Source: Aquipuribacter hungaricus (GTDB lineage: Bacteria; Actinomycetota; Actinomycetes; Actinomycetales; JBBAYJ01). From it: a stretch of DNA of 64,000 nucleotides. The first letter of the stretch is position 1, and each line of letters opens with the position of its first letter. The notes below the pieces were generated by a model. It saw nothing but the letters and a program-made list of their open reading frames with translations. It was not told the origin of the DNA and made no database searches. This document shows positions 55,846-64,000 of this stretch, piece after piece. Made by a program: the position numbers and the translations under genes. The stretch lies in assembly GCF_042663885.1 (NCBI RefSeq), contig NZ_JBHSXV010000001.1, one strand, 5' to 3'.

Positions 55846-57627
55846 TCAGTTGATGTCTTCGAGCGCGCGGGTCTGACGGAAGCTGACCGCCGAGATGCCG
55901 GCGACCACGACGAAGATGAGGACCGACAGGGCGCAGGCGAAGCCCCACTGCTGGCCGCCGCCGGACTCGAAGCCGAGCGTGTAGACGACGTGGATGAGCA
56001 GGTCCGTCGAGCCGATGCTGATCGACGCCTCGGGGATGTTCGGCCCGCCGCCGGTGACGAAGTAGATGAGCGAGAAGTTGTTGAAGTTGAAGGCGAAGCT
56101 CGCGATGAGCAGCGGCGCGACGCTCACCATGAGCAGCGGCAGGATGATCGAGCGGAAGATCCTGGTCGGTGACGCGCCGTCGACGCGGGCGGCCTCCTTG
56201 ACCTCGCCGGGGATCGACTGCAGGGCCCCCGTGCAGACCAGGAACATGTACGGGAAGCCGAGCCACAGGTTGACGACGAGCACGCTGAGCTTGGCCAGCC
56301 ACGGGTCGGTGAGCCACGGGACCTCCGCCCCGCCGAGCAGGACGACGTTGACGAAGCCGAAGCTCGGGTTGAGGAAGCCGGCCCAGAGCAGCATCGACAT
56401 GAAGCTCGGTGCGGCGTACGGGATGATCAGGAGCGAGCGGTAGACCTTGCGGCCCCGCATGCGCGGGTTGTCGAACACCAGGGCGAGCAGCACCCCGAGG
56501 AAGAACGTCGACACCACCGAGACCAGCGCGAACGCGAAGGACCACAGGGTCACCGACAGCAGCGGGCCTGCCAGCCGGTCGTCGGTGACGACCCGCTCGA
56601 AGTTGGCCGTGCCGACGCCGACCCGCCAGCCGGGGGTGAGCTCGCGCCCGTCCTGGCTGACGTAGAAGCCGCGGGACTGGTCGGCGGTGTAGACGGCGTC
56701 GTCCCGGGTGTCGGTGAGGGTGTCGCCGGCCTCGTCCCAGGTGAGGAGCGGGCGGTTGACGTAGGCGGTGCGCCCGTCCTGGGTGCGGAGGCTGCCTGCG
56801 TCGGGGTCGTCGTCGGTGGCCAGCGGGACCCGGAAGCCGATGACGGCCTGCTGCCGCTCGGCCAGGTCGCCGAGCGCCAGGCTCTGCCAGCCGTCCAGGC
56901 CGGTGGCGCGGCCGTCGTCCTCGGTGGTGACCGCGTCGTGGTCCACCTCCTCGACGCCGGCCGCGGTGCCGAGGCTGACCTCCCCGTCGGGGTCGGTGAG
57001 CAGGAAGGCGAGCTCCTCGGCGGCGTCCGCCGGGCCGTCGGTGGCCTCGTCGGCCGGGGCGTCGGCACCCTCGCCCTCGTCGGGTGCGCCGGCCGCGTCG
57101 GCTGCGTCGGCGGAGTCCGGGTCCGCGCCCCCGGCGGGGGCGGCGGTGCCCTCGCGGGCCAGCACGGTGACGGCGTAGGCGGGGCTGTCGGGCACCCGCT
57201 GCTCGGACACGGCGAGGATCTGGGTGCGGGCCTGCTCCTGGTCGATGGTGTGGGCGTCGCCAAAGTTCGTGAACGCGACGAACACCGTGTAGACGACGAC
57301 GAGCACCTGGAACACGAGCAGGAAGAACAGGCCGGGGAACAGGTACTTGGCCGGGACGAACCGGCCGGTCGCGTAGACCACGTCGGCGGCGAGCAGCGAC
57401 AGGGCGAGGAAGGCGACGAAGCCCCACTCGCGCGCCCCGAACGCCACCAGGACCGCGAAGACGCCGACGGCGTTGAGCAGCGCCATGAAGGCGACCTTGA
57501 GCAGCAGGCCGGTGAGGGGGCCGGGGCGGCGGGGCGGCCGGGCCGACGGGGTGGGCACGTCGCCGGGCGGCGGGGCCGCGGGCGGGTCGCCCTGGGTACG
57601 GGCGGGCGTCAGGGTGCCGGACAACAC
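55846..57627 (-). CDS. malF: Maltose/maltodextrin ABC transporter permease MalF
   Basis: A 593-residue permease with eight or so helices and the large extracytoplasmic P2 loop (about residues 120-345) that in E. coli MalF contacts the binding protein. The EAA loop is EVKEAARVDGASPTRIFRSIILP around residues 475-497. Within P2, residues 163-205 are an Ala/Asp/Glu-rich low-complexity insert. GTG 57627 is the start, 208 bases downstream of malE with a strong hairpin between. Confidence 0.92.
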   Translation of the reverse strand: MLSGTLTPARTQGDPPAAPPPGDVPTPSARPPRRPGPLTGLLLKVAFMALLNAVGVFAVLVAFGAREWGFVAFLALSLLAADVVYATGRFVPAKYLFPGLFFLLVFQVLVVVYTVFVAFTNFGDAHTIDQEQARTQILAVSEQRVPDSPAYAVTVLAREGTAAPAGGADPDSADAADAAGAPDEGEGADAPADEATDGPADAAEELAFLLTDPDGEVSLGTAAGVEEVDHDAVTTEDDGRATGLDGWQSLALGDLAERQQAVIGFRVPLATDDDPDAGSLRTQDGRTAYVNRPLLTWDEAGDTLTDTRDDAVYTADQSRGFYVSQDGRELTPGWRVGVGTANFERVVTDDRLAGPLLSVTLWSFAFALVSVVSTFFLGVLLALVFDNPRMRGRKVYRSLLIIPYAAPSFMSMLLWAGFLNPSFGFVNVVLLGGAEVPWLTDPWLAKLSVLVVNLWLGFPYMFLVCTGALQSIPGEVKEAARVDGASPTRIFRSIILPLLMVSVAPLLIASFAFNFNNFSLIYFVTGGGPNIPEASISIGSTDLLIHVVYTLGFESGGGQQWGFACALSVLIFVVVAGISAVSFRQTRALEDIN

Positions 57628-57727
57628 GGCCTCCGCTTCGTCGAGGGGGTGCGTGGTGGGGGTGGACGTGCGGGCGTACCGGGGCTGGAGGAGCTCGCCG
57701 AGGCGGGCCGGGCGTGCCGGGCTGGGG

Positions 57728-57764
57728 CCCGCGGGGCCGGGAGGGTCGCTCCCGGCCCCGCGGG
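57728..57764 (-). terminator. Intercistronic hairpin between malE and malF
   Basis: A perfect 15-bp stem (57728-57742 with 57750-57764) and a 7-base loop in the 208-base gap. Likely a partial terminator or mRNA stabiliser that lets the binding protein be made in excess over the permeases, as known for other binding-protein operons. Confidence 0.65.
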
Positions 57765-57835
57765 TGGTCTGGTGCGGACGACCGCGCGGGGGGCGGACGT
57801 GCGGGTGGCGCAGGCGTGCCGGTCGTGCGGGCCCG

Positions 57836-59155
57836 TCAGGACCCGGCGATCGCCTCGCGGATCTTGGTCGCGGCGTCCGTCACGAGGGTGGCGGGGTCGC
57901 CGGCGCCGAGCATGATGTCGCGCTGCGCGTTGCCGTAGTCGCCCCACACGGAGTCCATGGCGGGGATGTTCGGCAGCGGCTGCCCGGACGCGCCGTAGGC
58001 ACCGAAGCCGGCGATGACCGGGTCGGCCGACACCTCCTCGTACACCGCGGTGTTCGCCGGGGGACGCTGGCCGCCCTCGTAGAGCGCGCGGGCGGTGTCC
58101 TCGGTGCCGAGGTAGTTGACGACGAAGTCGTTGGCCACGATCGGGTTCTCGGCGTAGGCGGAGACCATGAAGCCCTGCACGCCGACGAACGGCTGGCTGG
58201 GCTGGCCGCCCGCGGACGGGATGGCCTCGACGGAGAAGTTCACGCCGCCGTCGGTGAAGGCCTCGAGGTTCCACGGGCCGGTGATGGCGTACGGCGCGCG
58301 ACCGGTCGCGAAGGCCTCGGTGGCCAGGTCGAAGGTGAGGTCCGGGTTGAGGTACCCGGCCTCGGTCCACTCGGCCAGCTTGGCCGCGAAGGCGAGCCCG
58401 CCCTCGTTGTCGATCTGCAGGTCGTCGGGGTTGTACGACCCGTCGGGGTTCTGGCCGAACACCTGCGAGCCGAACGAGGTCTGGACCGGGTAGAAGTGGA
58501 AGACGTCGCCCGCGTCGCCCACCTGCAGCGCCAGCGGGACGTCGGCCTGGCCGGCGTCGACGAGCGCCTTGCCCTCGGCGAGCATCGACTCGAAGTCTGC
58601 GGGGGCCGCGGGGGCCAGGTCGGTGTTGCGGAACAGCGCGATGTTCTCCACGGCGTAGGGCAGGCCGTACGTCGTGCCCTCGTACGTCATGGCCTCGACC
58701 GCGACGGGCTGGAAGGTGCTCGCGGTCTCGCCGAGCTCGAGCGGGGCGACCGCACCGTTGGTGACGAGCTGACCGAGCCAGTCGTGGGCGCCGATGATGA
58801 TGTCGGGGCCCTCGCCGACCGGCCCGCGGGAGATGAGGTTCTCGCGGATCGTGCCGAAGTCGAGCTGCTGGACGGCCACGGTGAGGTCGTTCTCCGCACC
58901 GAAGGCGTCGCCGATCTCCTGCACGACAGGGGCGCGGGTCTCGTCGGTCCAGATGACGAGGTCGGCGTCGGCGCGCTCGACCGGCGCCTCGCTCCCCTCG
59001 GCGGACGGCTCGGCGGCGGCCTCGGCGGACTCGTCCGTGGTGGGCTCGGCGGCTGCGCTGCCCTCGTCGGCGGGGGCGGCGTCGGAGCCGCCGCACGCCG
59101 TGGCCACGAGGGCGAGGCCGGCGACCATCGCCACGACCGGGATGCGTCGTCGCAT
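57836..59155 (-). CDS. malE: Maltose/maltooligosaccharide-binding lipoprotein MalE
   Basis: A 439-residue solute-binding lipoprotein. Signal peptide with lipobox LALVATACGGSD (Cys21), then a 40-residue Ala/Glu/Ser-rich linker. The fold is MalE-like: LVIWTDETRAP at about 66, GPDIIIGAHDWLGQL, YGLPYAVENIALFRNTDL, FATGRAPYAITGPWNLE and the FVGVQGFMVSAYAENP stretch. ATG 59155 has AGGAGAA upstream. First gene of malEFG-GH13, controlled from an operator region shared with the divergent LacI-type gene. Confidence 0.93.
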   Translation of the reverse strand: MRRRIPVVAMVAGLALVATACGGSDAAPADEGSAAAEPTTDESAEAAAEPSAEGSEAPVERADADLVIWTDETRAPVVQEIGDAFGAENDLTVAVQQLDFGTIRENLISRGPVGEGPDIIIGAHDWLGQLVTNGAVAPLELGETASTFQPVAVEAMTYEGTTYGLPYAVENIALFRNTDLAPAAPADFESMLAEGKALVDAGQADVPLALQVGDAGDVFHFYPVQTSFGSQVFGQNPDGSYNPDDLQIDNEGGLAFAAKLAEWTEAGYLNPDLTFDLATEAFATGRAPYAITGPWNLEAFTDGGVNFSVEAIPSAGGQPSQPFVGVQGFMVSAYAENPIVANDFVVNYLGTEDTARALYEGGQRPPANTAVYEEVSADPVIAGFGAYGASGQPLPNIPAMDSVWGDYGNAQRDIMLGAGDPATLVTDAATKIREAIAGS

Positions 59156-59205
59156 CGGGGTTCTCCTGTCTGTCGGCCCGCCCGTCGGTCGAGCGGCTGC
59201 GGGGG

Positions 59206-59249
59206 AACGTAGCAAGAGCAAGCGCAAGACGGAAGAGTCTTGCGCGCAA
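59206..59249. promoter_or_regulatory. mal operator region: 9-bp inverted repeat and overlapping palindrome
   Basis: GCGCAAGAC (59222-59230) and GTCTTGCGC (59237-59245) form a perfect inverted repeat with a 6-base spacer, and TTGCGCGCAA (59240-59249) is a second palindrome overlapping it. A malE -10, TACGTT on the minus strand, is at 59211-59206, so the repeat covers its -35. CTTGC/GCAAG half-sites are typical of LacI/MalR regulators, here encoded next door. Confidence 0.65.
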
Positions 59250-59341
59250 CTTCCGCCCCCGTTACCGACTCTTGATCTGCTGGCAGTGCGCACCGGCCGC
59301 GTTCCTTGCGCCCCGTGTTGCGCCGGTGCCACGCTCCCACC

Positions 59342-60352
59342 ATGACCACCCTCGACGTCATCGCTGCCGAGGTGGGCGTGAGCCCCGCCACCGTGAGCCG
59401 TGCCCTGCGCGGCAAGAACGGGGTCAGCGACGCCGTGCGGCTCCGGGTGCTGGCCGCGGCGGAGGCCGCCGGGTACGTGGCGAGCAAGCGGAGCACGGGC
59501 CTGGACACCGACGTCGTCGGCCTGGTCGTGCCCGAGCTGGACAACCCCGTCTTCCCCGCGTTCGTCCAGCGGATGCAGACGCTGCTCGTCCAGCAGGGCT
59601 ACACCCCGATCGTCGGCTCCCAGTTCACGCCCGGCGTGAGCGAGGACGAGTGGGTGGAGCTCATGCTCGGCCGGTCGATGGCGGGGCTGGTCGTGGTCTC
59701 CGGCATGCACGCCGACACCACCTCCCCGCCGGACCGGTACCTGCGGCTGCGCCGGCTCGGCGTCCCGCTCGTGCTGGTCAACGGCTTCGTGCCGGACCTG
59801 GACGCCACCTTCATCGCCGTGGACGACGCGACCGCGGTCGAGATGGCCGCCCAGCACCTGGGCACGCTCGGGCACCGCAGGATCGGCCTGGCGGTCGGCC
59901 CCGAGCGCTACACGCCGGTCGTGCGCAAGGTGGAGGCGGTGCAGCGGTTCGTCGCGGCGCGCGCCGACGGGGGCGACCCGTTCACCGGCCTCGTCGAGCA
60001 CTCCCTGTTCACCATCGAGGGCGGCCAGGCCGCCGGGCGGCGGCTCATCGAGGCCGGCGCCACCGGCATCGTCACCGCGTCGGACCCGATGGCGCTGGGC
60101 GTCATCCGGGCGGCGAGGGCGATGGGGCTGTCGATCCCGCGGGACGTGTCCGTCATCGGCTTCGACGACTCCCCCGTCAACGCGTTCATGGACCCGCCGC
60201 TGACCTCGCTGCGCCAGCCCGTCGGCGACATGGCCTCCGTGGCGATCACGGCGCTGGTCGAGCAGCTGCGGACCGGGCAGCACCCGACGACGGAGTACCT
60301 GTTCGCCCCCGAGCTCATCGTCCGAGGGACGACGGGCCCGGTGCGCCGCTAG
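59342..60352 (+). CDS. LacI-family transcriptional regulator (MalR-like)
   Basis: A 336-residue repressor. The helix-turn-helix and hinge are at 1-55 (LDVIAAEVGVSPATVSRALR; VLAAAEAAGYVAS), followed by a periplasmic-binding-protein-like effector domain with GLVVPELDNPVFPAF, VDDATAVEMAAQHL, GHRRIGLAVG, TASDPMALGVIRAA and VSVIGFDDSP. Divergent from malE and separated from it by a palindromic operator, so it most likely represses malEFG in the absence of maltodextrins and itself. ATG 59342 has a -10-like CACGCT six bases upstream and no ribosome site. Confidence 0.9.
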   Translation: MTTLDVIAAEVGVSPATVSRALRGKNGVSDAVRLRVLAAAEAAGYVASKRSTGLDTDVVGLVVPELDNPVFPAFVQRMQTLLVQQGYTPIVGSQFTPGVSEDEWVELMLGRSMAGLVVVSGMHADTTSPPDRYLRLRRLGVPLVLVNGFVPDLDATFIAVDDATAVEMAAQHLGTLGHRRIGLAVGPERYTPVVRKVEAVQRFVAARADGGDPFTGLVEHSLFTIEGGQAAGRRLIEAGATGIVTASDPMALGVIRAARAMGLSIPRDVSVIGFDDSPVNAFMDPPLTSLRQPVGDMASVAITALVEQLRTGQHPTTEYLFAPELIVRGTTGPVRR

Positions 60353-60361
60353 ACCCGGCGG

Positions 60362-62317
60362 TCAGCCGGTGAGCGCGGCCCCGCGGGCGGCGTCGGCGAC
60401 GGCGCGGGCCAGCGCGCGCGACCGGTGACGGTCGAGCACGCACTCGAGGACCTGGCTGCTGCCGTCCCAGCCGGCGAGCTCGTCGTCCAGCTCGGCCTCC
60501 GTGGTGACCAGCCGGTGGGGCACATGGTGGGCACGGCAGAGCGCGGCCACGTCGACGTCCTGCGGGGTGGCGAAGAACCGCTCGTGCACCGCCGCGAACC
60601 GCTCCTCGCCGTGCTCGAGCAGGGAGAAGATGCTGCCGCCGCCGTCGTTGCCGAGCACGACCTGCACCGGCGGCCGCTCCTCCGTCGGCCCGACGAGCAG
60701 GCCGTTGCTGTCGTGGAGGAACGCCAGGTCGCCGAGCAGGGCCCGCACGGGGGTGGAGCGGGCCAGCGCCAGGCCGGCCGCCGTCGACACCGTGCCGTCG
60801 ATGCCGGACAGCCCGCGGGAGGCGTGCACCGGGGGCTGCTCCGTCGCGTGGTCGAGCACGAGGTCGAGGTCGCGCACGAGGCTGCTCGCCCCGACGAGCA
60901 GGGGCGGGCCGTCGACGCCGTAGTCCTGCTGGGCCCGGGCGACGGCGCGGGCCACGTGCAGGCCGGACAGGCCCTGCCAGCCGTCCAGCACGGCGTCGAC
61001 GGCCGCGCGCGCCCGCCGCCCGGCCAGCAGCCAGCGGTCCAGCCAGACCAGGTCCTCGGCCATCGGGTTGGCCGCCATGACGGCCGCGACGCGCCGGTGC
61101 GGACGGTCCGGGCCTGCCATCCCCGCCAGCGGGACGTGGACGACCTCGACGTCGGGGCGGGCGAGCAGGCGCGTCACCGGGCGGCTCAGCGTCGGCCGGC
61201 CGAGGACGACGACGCGCTCGACGTCCGCGCCGAGGCCGGGCAGGTCGAGCAGGTGCCGGTACGCCGCGACGGCCGAGCTGCTCGCGCCGGCCCCGCACGA
61301 CGGCTCCCCCAGCAGCGGGAAGGCGGCGGGGTCGGCGAGCTCCCGGACCTCGGGGCCCGCGCCGTCGCCGGCGACGACCACGGTGCGCCGGCGCGACCAC
61401 ATGAGCAGCTGCCCGCCCGGGCCCCGGGCAGGGTCGGCGTAGGACAGGTCGAGCTCGTCCTCGTCGTCGACCTCCTCGGCGGGCAGGTCGGGGTCTGGGT
61501 CGACGGCCGGGTCGAGGGCCGGGTCGAGCGCCGGGTCCAGGGCCGGGTCCAGGGCCGGGTCCAGGGCCGGGTCCAGGGCCGGGTCCAGGGCCGGGTCCAG
61601 GGCCGGGTCGTCGGCGCCCGCCACCGCCGCGAGGTCCTCCAGCGGGTGGACGGGCCGGTCGGCGTCGGGGTCGGCGAGCAGCTCGGGCAGCACGGGCCCG
61701 CGCGGCGGCTCCGGCTCCCACGAGAGGTCGTCCGGGACGAGCGGCTCGTCGAGGCCGAGGTCGAGGTGGACCGGGCCGCGGCGGCCGTCGCGCGTGCCGT
61801 CGGCGGCGACGCCGAGCGTGCGCGCGACCGCGCCGACGACGACGCCCGCCCAGTCGACGTCGTCCGACGACGCCAGGTCGAGGCTGGCCAGCGCCGCCCC
61901 GGTGAACGCCCCGGCCTGCAGCGGCGTCGTCTGGTTTGCCCAGGTGCCGCGCAGCCGGGCGGGCCGGTCGGCGGTGAGCAGGAGCAGCGGGACCAGGCCG
62001 TGGTGGGCCTCCCACACCGCGGGCAGCAGGTTGGCCACGGCGGTGCCGGAGGTCGTCACCACCGCGGCGGGCGCGGCCCCGCCCCGCCCGACGCCCAGGG
62101 CCGTGAACCCGGCGGAGCGCTCGTCGACGCGCACGTGGACGCTCAGCAGGCCGGCCTGCTCCGCGGCGTGCAGCGCGTAGGCCAGCGGCGCCGACCGGGA
62201 GCCGGGGCAGAGCACGACGTGCTCGACGCCGGCGTCGACGAGCCCCTGGACCACGCCGCGGGCGGCCAGGGTCGAGGCGTCGTCCACGGGCCCAGCATGC
62301 CCGGTGCCGGGGCTCAC
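60362..62317 (-). CDS. menD: SEPHCHC synthase MenD with PALD-repeat insert
   Basis: A 651-residue TPP enzyme that joins isochorismate and 2-oxoglutarate to make SEPHCHC in menaquinone synthesis. The catalytic Glu66 lies in VDERSAGF. CPGSRSAPLAYAL (37-49), LTADRPARLRGTWANQTTPLQ (split at 114-134), GDLAFLHDSNGL and GNDGGGSIFSLLEHG are diagnostic. It is about 60-90 residues longer than usual because of an Asp/Glu/Pro-rich segment at about 202-295 holding eight exact PALD repeats (238-269). GTG 62317 overlaps the menC stop; GTG 62287 is an alternative start. Confidence 0.92.
   Translation of the reverse strand: MSPGTGHAGPVDDASTLAARGVVQGLVDAGVEHVVLCPGSRSAPLAYALHAAEQAGLLSVHVRVDERSAGFTALGVGRGGAAPAAVVTTSGTAVANLLPAVWEAHHGLVPLLLLTADRPARLRGTWANQTTPLQAGAFTGAALASLDLASSDDVDWAGVVVGAVARTLGVAADGTRDGRRGPVHLDLGLDEPLVPDDLSWEPEPPRGPVLPELLADPDADRPVHPLEDLAAVAGADDPALDPALDPALDPALDPALDPALDPALDPALDPAVDPDPDLPAEEVDDEDELDLSYADPARGPGGQLLMWSRRRTVVVAGDGAGPEVRELADPAAFPLLGEPSCGAGASSSAVAAYRHLLDLPGLGADVERVVVLGRPTLSRPVTRLLARPDVEVVHVPLAGMAGPDRPHRRVAAVMAANPMAEDLVWLDRWLLAGRRARAAVDAVLDGWQGLSGLHVARAVARAQQDYGVDGPPLLVGASSLVRDLDLVLDHATEQPPVHASRGLSGIDGTVSTAAGLALARSTPVRALLGDLAFLHDSNGLLVGPTEERPPVQVVLGNDGGGSIFSLLEHGEERFAAVHERFFATPQDVDVAALCRAHHVPHRLVTTEAELDDELAGWDGSSQVLECVLDRHRSRALARAVADAARGAALTG
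61499..61606 (-). repeat. 12-bp in-frame tandem repeat encoding PALD units in menD
   Basis: The plus-strand unit GCCGGGTCCAGG recurs in tandem, encoding eight PALD tetrapeptides followed by PAVD. Inner copies are identical at the DNA level, outer ones differ by one or two bases, the pattern of slippage expansion. The reading frame is kept. Confidence 0.9.
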
Positions 62318-63315
62318 CCCAGCAGCGCGTGGCAGCGCCGCAGCCGGTCCCGCCACCACCGCTGCCGCTCCGGGGGCGCCGCCCAGCGGGCGAGCAGGTC
62401 GGGCTCGGCGACGACCGGGCCCACGCGGACGTGCCCGCCGACCGGCAGGAGCGGGTCGGCAGTGACGTCGGCGGCCAGCAGCGCCGCGGTGCCGAGCCCC
62501 GCCGCGCGCACCGGGCCGGGCAGGGCGGCCGCCGCGGCGACGCCGTCCGACAGGCCGACCGAGGTGTCCAGGGCCGAGCTCACCGTCAGCCCGACCGCGT
62601 ACCGCTCGCGCAGCTCCTCGGCGACCTCGAGCAGCCGCCGCACCCCGCCCAGGGGCGCCACCTTGACCACGACCACGTCGGCCGCGCCAGCGAGCGCGAC
62701 GGCCAGCGGGTCCTCGGCCCGTCGGAGCAGCTCGTCCGCGGCCAGCGGCACCTCCAGCCCCGCGGCGGCCAGCGACGTCCGCAGCCGCACCATGTCCTCC
62801 AGGCCGGCGACGGGCTGCTCGGCGTAGTCCAGCCCAGGTCCCAGCACCCGGGCGATCCCGCGCAGCGCGTCGAGGGCCTGCGCGGCGTCCCAGCCGCCGT
62901 TGGCGTCCACGCGGACCCGCCCGCCGGGCCCGAGCACGTCCCGCACCGCCGCCACCCGGTCCAGGTCGTCGGCGAGCACCTGCCCCCGCTCGGCCACCTT
63001 GACCTTGGCCGTGCGGCAGCCGGGGAACCGGGCGAGCACCGCGGCCACGTCGGCGGCGGGCACGGCCGGGACGGTGGCGTTGACCTCGACGCGCTCGCGC
63101 AGCGGCCGGGGCGGGCCCAGGTAGGCGGCCTCCAGGCAGGCGGCGAGCCAGCGCGAGGACTCGGCGTCGTCGTAGCCCTCGAACGGGGAGAACTCGCCCC
63201 ACCCGGCCGGCCCGTCGACGAGCACGGCCTCGCGCACGTCGATCCCCCGGAACCGCCGCGCCATCGGCAGGGCGACGACGTGGACCTGCGAGGGCAGCGG
63301 GAGGTCGGGGGCCAC
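62314..63315 (-). CDS. menC: o-Succinylbenzoate synthase
   Basis: A 333-residue enolase-superfamily dehydratase that turns SHCHC into o-succinylbenzoate. The catalytic Lys pair is in TAKVKVAER (Lys104/Lys106). Metal ligands are Asp137 (VDANGGW), Glu166 (YAEQPVAGLED) and Asp194 (ADEL), and the second catalytic Lys218 is in VVVVKVAPLGG. It overlaps menD by four bases (GTGA), so the pair is coupled. GTG 63315 has CAGACT seven bases upstream and no ribosome site; it is divergent from menB, with 42 bases between start codons. Confidence 0.93.
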   Translation of the reverse strand: MAPDLPLPSQVHVVALPMARRFRGIDVREAVLVDGPAGWGEFSPFEGYDDAESSRWLAACLEAAYLGPPRPLRERVEVNATVPAVPAADVAAVLARFPGCRTAKVKVAERGQVLADDLDRVAAVRDVLGPGGRVRVDANGGWDAAQALDALRGIARVLGPGLDYAEQPVAGLEDMVRLRTSLAAAGLEVPLAADELLRRAEDPLAVALAGAADVVVVKVAPLGGVRRLLEVAEELRERYAVGLTVSSALDTSVGLSDGVAAAAALPGPVRAAGLGTAALLAADVTADPLLPVGGHVRVGPVVAEPDLLARWAAPPERQRWWRDRLRRCHALLG

Positions 63316-63345
63316 GGCGGCCAGTCTGGCCGGGGCCCCGCGCCC

Positions 63346-63357
63346 TAGGCTCCCCGG
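63346..63357 (+). promoter_or_regulatory. Putative -10 element for leaderless menB
   Basis: TAGGCT at 63346-63351, six bases before GTG 63358, in the 42-base gap between divergent menC and menB. The menC -10-like CAGACT (63328-63323, minus) sits in the same gap, so both promoters are packed back to back. Confidence 0.45.
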
Positions 63358-64000
63358 GTGCCCGCCCTGGCTGACGTCTCCGACACCTTCGACCCGGCCG
63401 CCTGGCGCGAGGTCGACCCCGCGGAGCTCGGCCGCGAGGCGCTCACCGACATCACCTACCACCGCTGCGTGCTGCCCGGCCCGGTCGCCGGGACCGTCCG
63501 GGTCGCGTTCGACCGGCCCGAGGTGCGCAACGCGTTCCGCCCGCACACCGTCGACGAGCTGTACGCCGTGCTCGACCACGCCCGCCGCACCCCGGACGTC
63601 GGCTGCGTCCTGCTCACCGGCAACGGCCCGAGCCCCCGCGACGGGGGCCGGGCGTTCTGCTCCGGCGGCGACCAGCGGATCCGGGGCCGGACGGGCTACC
63701 AGTACGCCGACGGCGACACCGCGGACACCGTCGACGCCCGGCGGACCGCGGCCGAGGGCGGCCGGCTGCACGTGCTGGAGGTGCAGCGCCTGGTCCGCAC
63801 CATGCCCAAGGTCGTCGTCGCCGTGGTCGGCGGCTGGGCCGCGGGCGGGGGCCACTCCCTGCACGTCGTCTGCGACCTCACCGTCGCCAGCCGCGAGCAC
63901 GCCCGGTTCAAGCAGACCGACGCCGACGTCGGCTCGTTCGACGCCGGCTACGGCTCGGCCTACCTGGCCAAGATGGTCGGGCAGAAGAACGCCCGCGAGA
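63358..64000 (+). CDS. menB: 1,4-Dihydroxy-2-naphthoyl-CoA synthase MenB (3' end outside window)
   Basis: Partial gene of 214 codons, running off the right edge. It is a crotonase-family enzyme that cyclises o-succinylbenzoyl-CoA to dihydroxynaphthoyl-CoA. MenB-type segments are ITYHRC, VAFDRPEVRNAFRPHTVDEL, VLLTGNGP, the oxyanion-hole AFCSGGDQRIRG, VVAVVGGWAAGGGHSLHVVCDL with the second oxyanion-hole Gly, and TDADVGSFDAGYGSAYL with the catalytic Asp/Ser region. GTG 63358 is the only plausible start and follows a -10-like hexamer, suggesting a leaderless mRNA. Confidence 0.93.
   Translation, partial: MPALADVSDTFDPAAWREVDPAELGREALTDITYHRCVLPGPVAGTVRVAFDRPEVRNAFRPHTVDELYAVLDHARRTPDVGCVLLTGNGPSPRDGGRAFCSGGDQRIRGRTGYQYADGDTADTVDARRTAAEGGRLHVLEVQRLVRTMPKVVVAVVGGWAAGGGHSLHVVCDLTVASREHARFKQTDADVGSFDAGYGSAYLAKMVGQKNARE

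Overview
The window is about 64 kb of very GC-rich DNA (mostly GTG/ATG starts, third positions almost always G or C) from an actinobacterium. The 16S gene, the long 23S gene (about 3.08 kb), the intact nuoA-N operon, the menaquinone genes and the many apparently leaderless genes all fit the class Actinomycetes. The 16S looks closest to Kineosporiales from memory, but I could not run an alignment, so the genus is left open.

Layout. 1-9.1 kb: end of a 2-oxoacid:ferredoxin oxidoreductase (korAB), an MFS exporter, a methyl-accepting chemotaxis protein, serA, rarD and a Tat-exported PhoX phosphatase behind a likely PHO box. 9.1-15.1 kb (minus): a GGDEF-EAL gene broken by an amber codon, yaaA with a 50-residue glycine-rich insert, and a secreted nuclease fused to a C-terminal FAS1 domain. 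15.1-19.7 kb: a divergent pair of NHEJ-type genes (ATP-dependent ligase and LigD-type polymerase), a DUF3592-like membrane protein and alditol oxidase. 19.7-22.9 kb (minus): a sulfonate/taurine-type ABC transporter behind a SAM-I riboswitch and a Cys-containing leader peptide. 23.2-28.7 kb (minus): one rRNA operon (promoter, 16S, 23S, 5S, terminator). 29.1-29.35 kb: a 16-bp tandem repeat. 29.35-47.0 kb (minus): nuoA-N followed by a long-chain polyprenyl diphosphate synthase. 47.1-50.8 kb: menJ and menG (minus) and menF (plus). 50.8-53.0 kb (plus): a second SAM riboswitch plus leader peptide, then a flavin reductase and the dimethylsulfone monooxygenase sfnG. 53.0-60.4 kb: malEFG with a frameshifted GH13 glycosidase (minus) and a divergent LacI-type regulator. 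60.4-64.0 kb: menD and menC (minus) and the start of menB (plus).

How the genes fit together. The respiratory genes form one theme. menF, menD, menC and menB make the naphthoquinone head, the polyprenyl synthase makes the tail, menG methylates the product and menJ partly saturates the tail. NuoA-N then reduces the quinone. The second theme is sulfur scavenging. The ABC transporter operon and the flavin reductase/sfnG operon lie 28 kb apart on opposite strands, yet both begin with an almost identical SAM-I riboswitch (85 of 87 bases), a short leader ORF ending in a V-D-L...A-C-R motif, and a GC hairpin just after its stop. That points to double control by SAM and probably by cysteine supply. 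I regard this as the most interesting feature of the window.

Two genes are broken by single-base events (an amber codon in GGDEF-EAL, a one-base insertion in the GH13 gene). Three proteins carry low-complexity insertions or expanded repeats (YaaA, MenD, MalF). Ten genes show a -10-like hexamer 6-7 nt before the start codon and no Shine-Dalgarno, which suggests leaderless transcripts.
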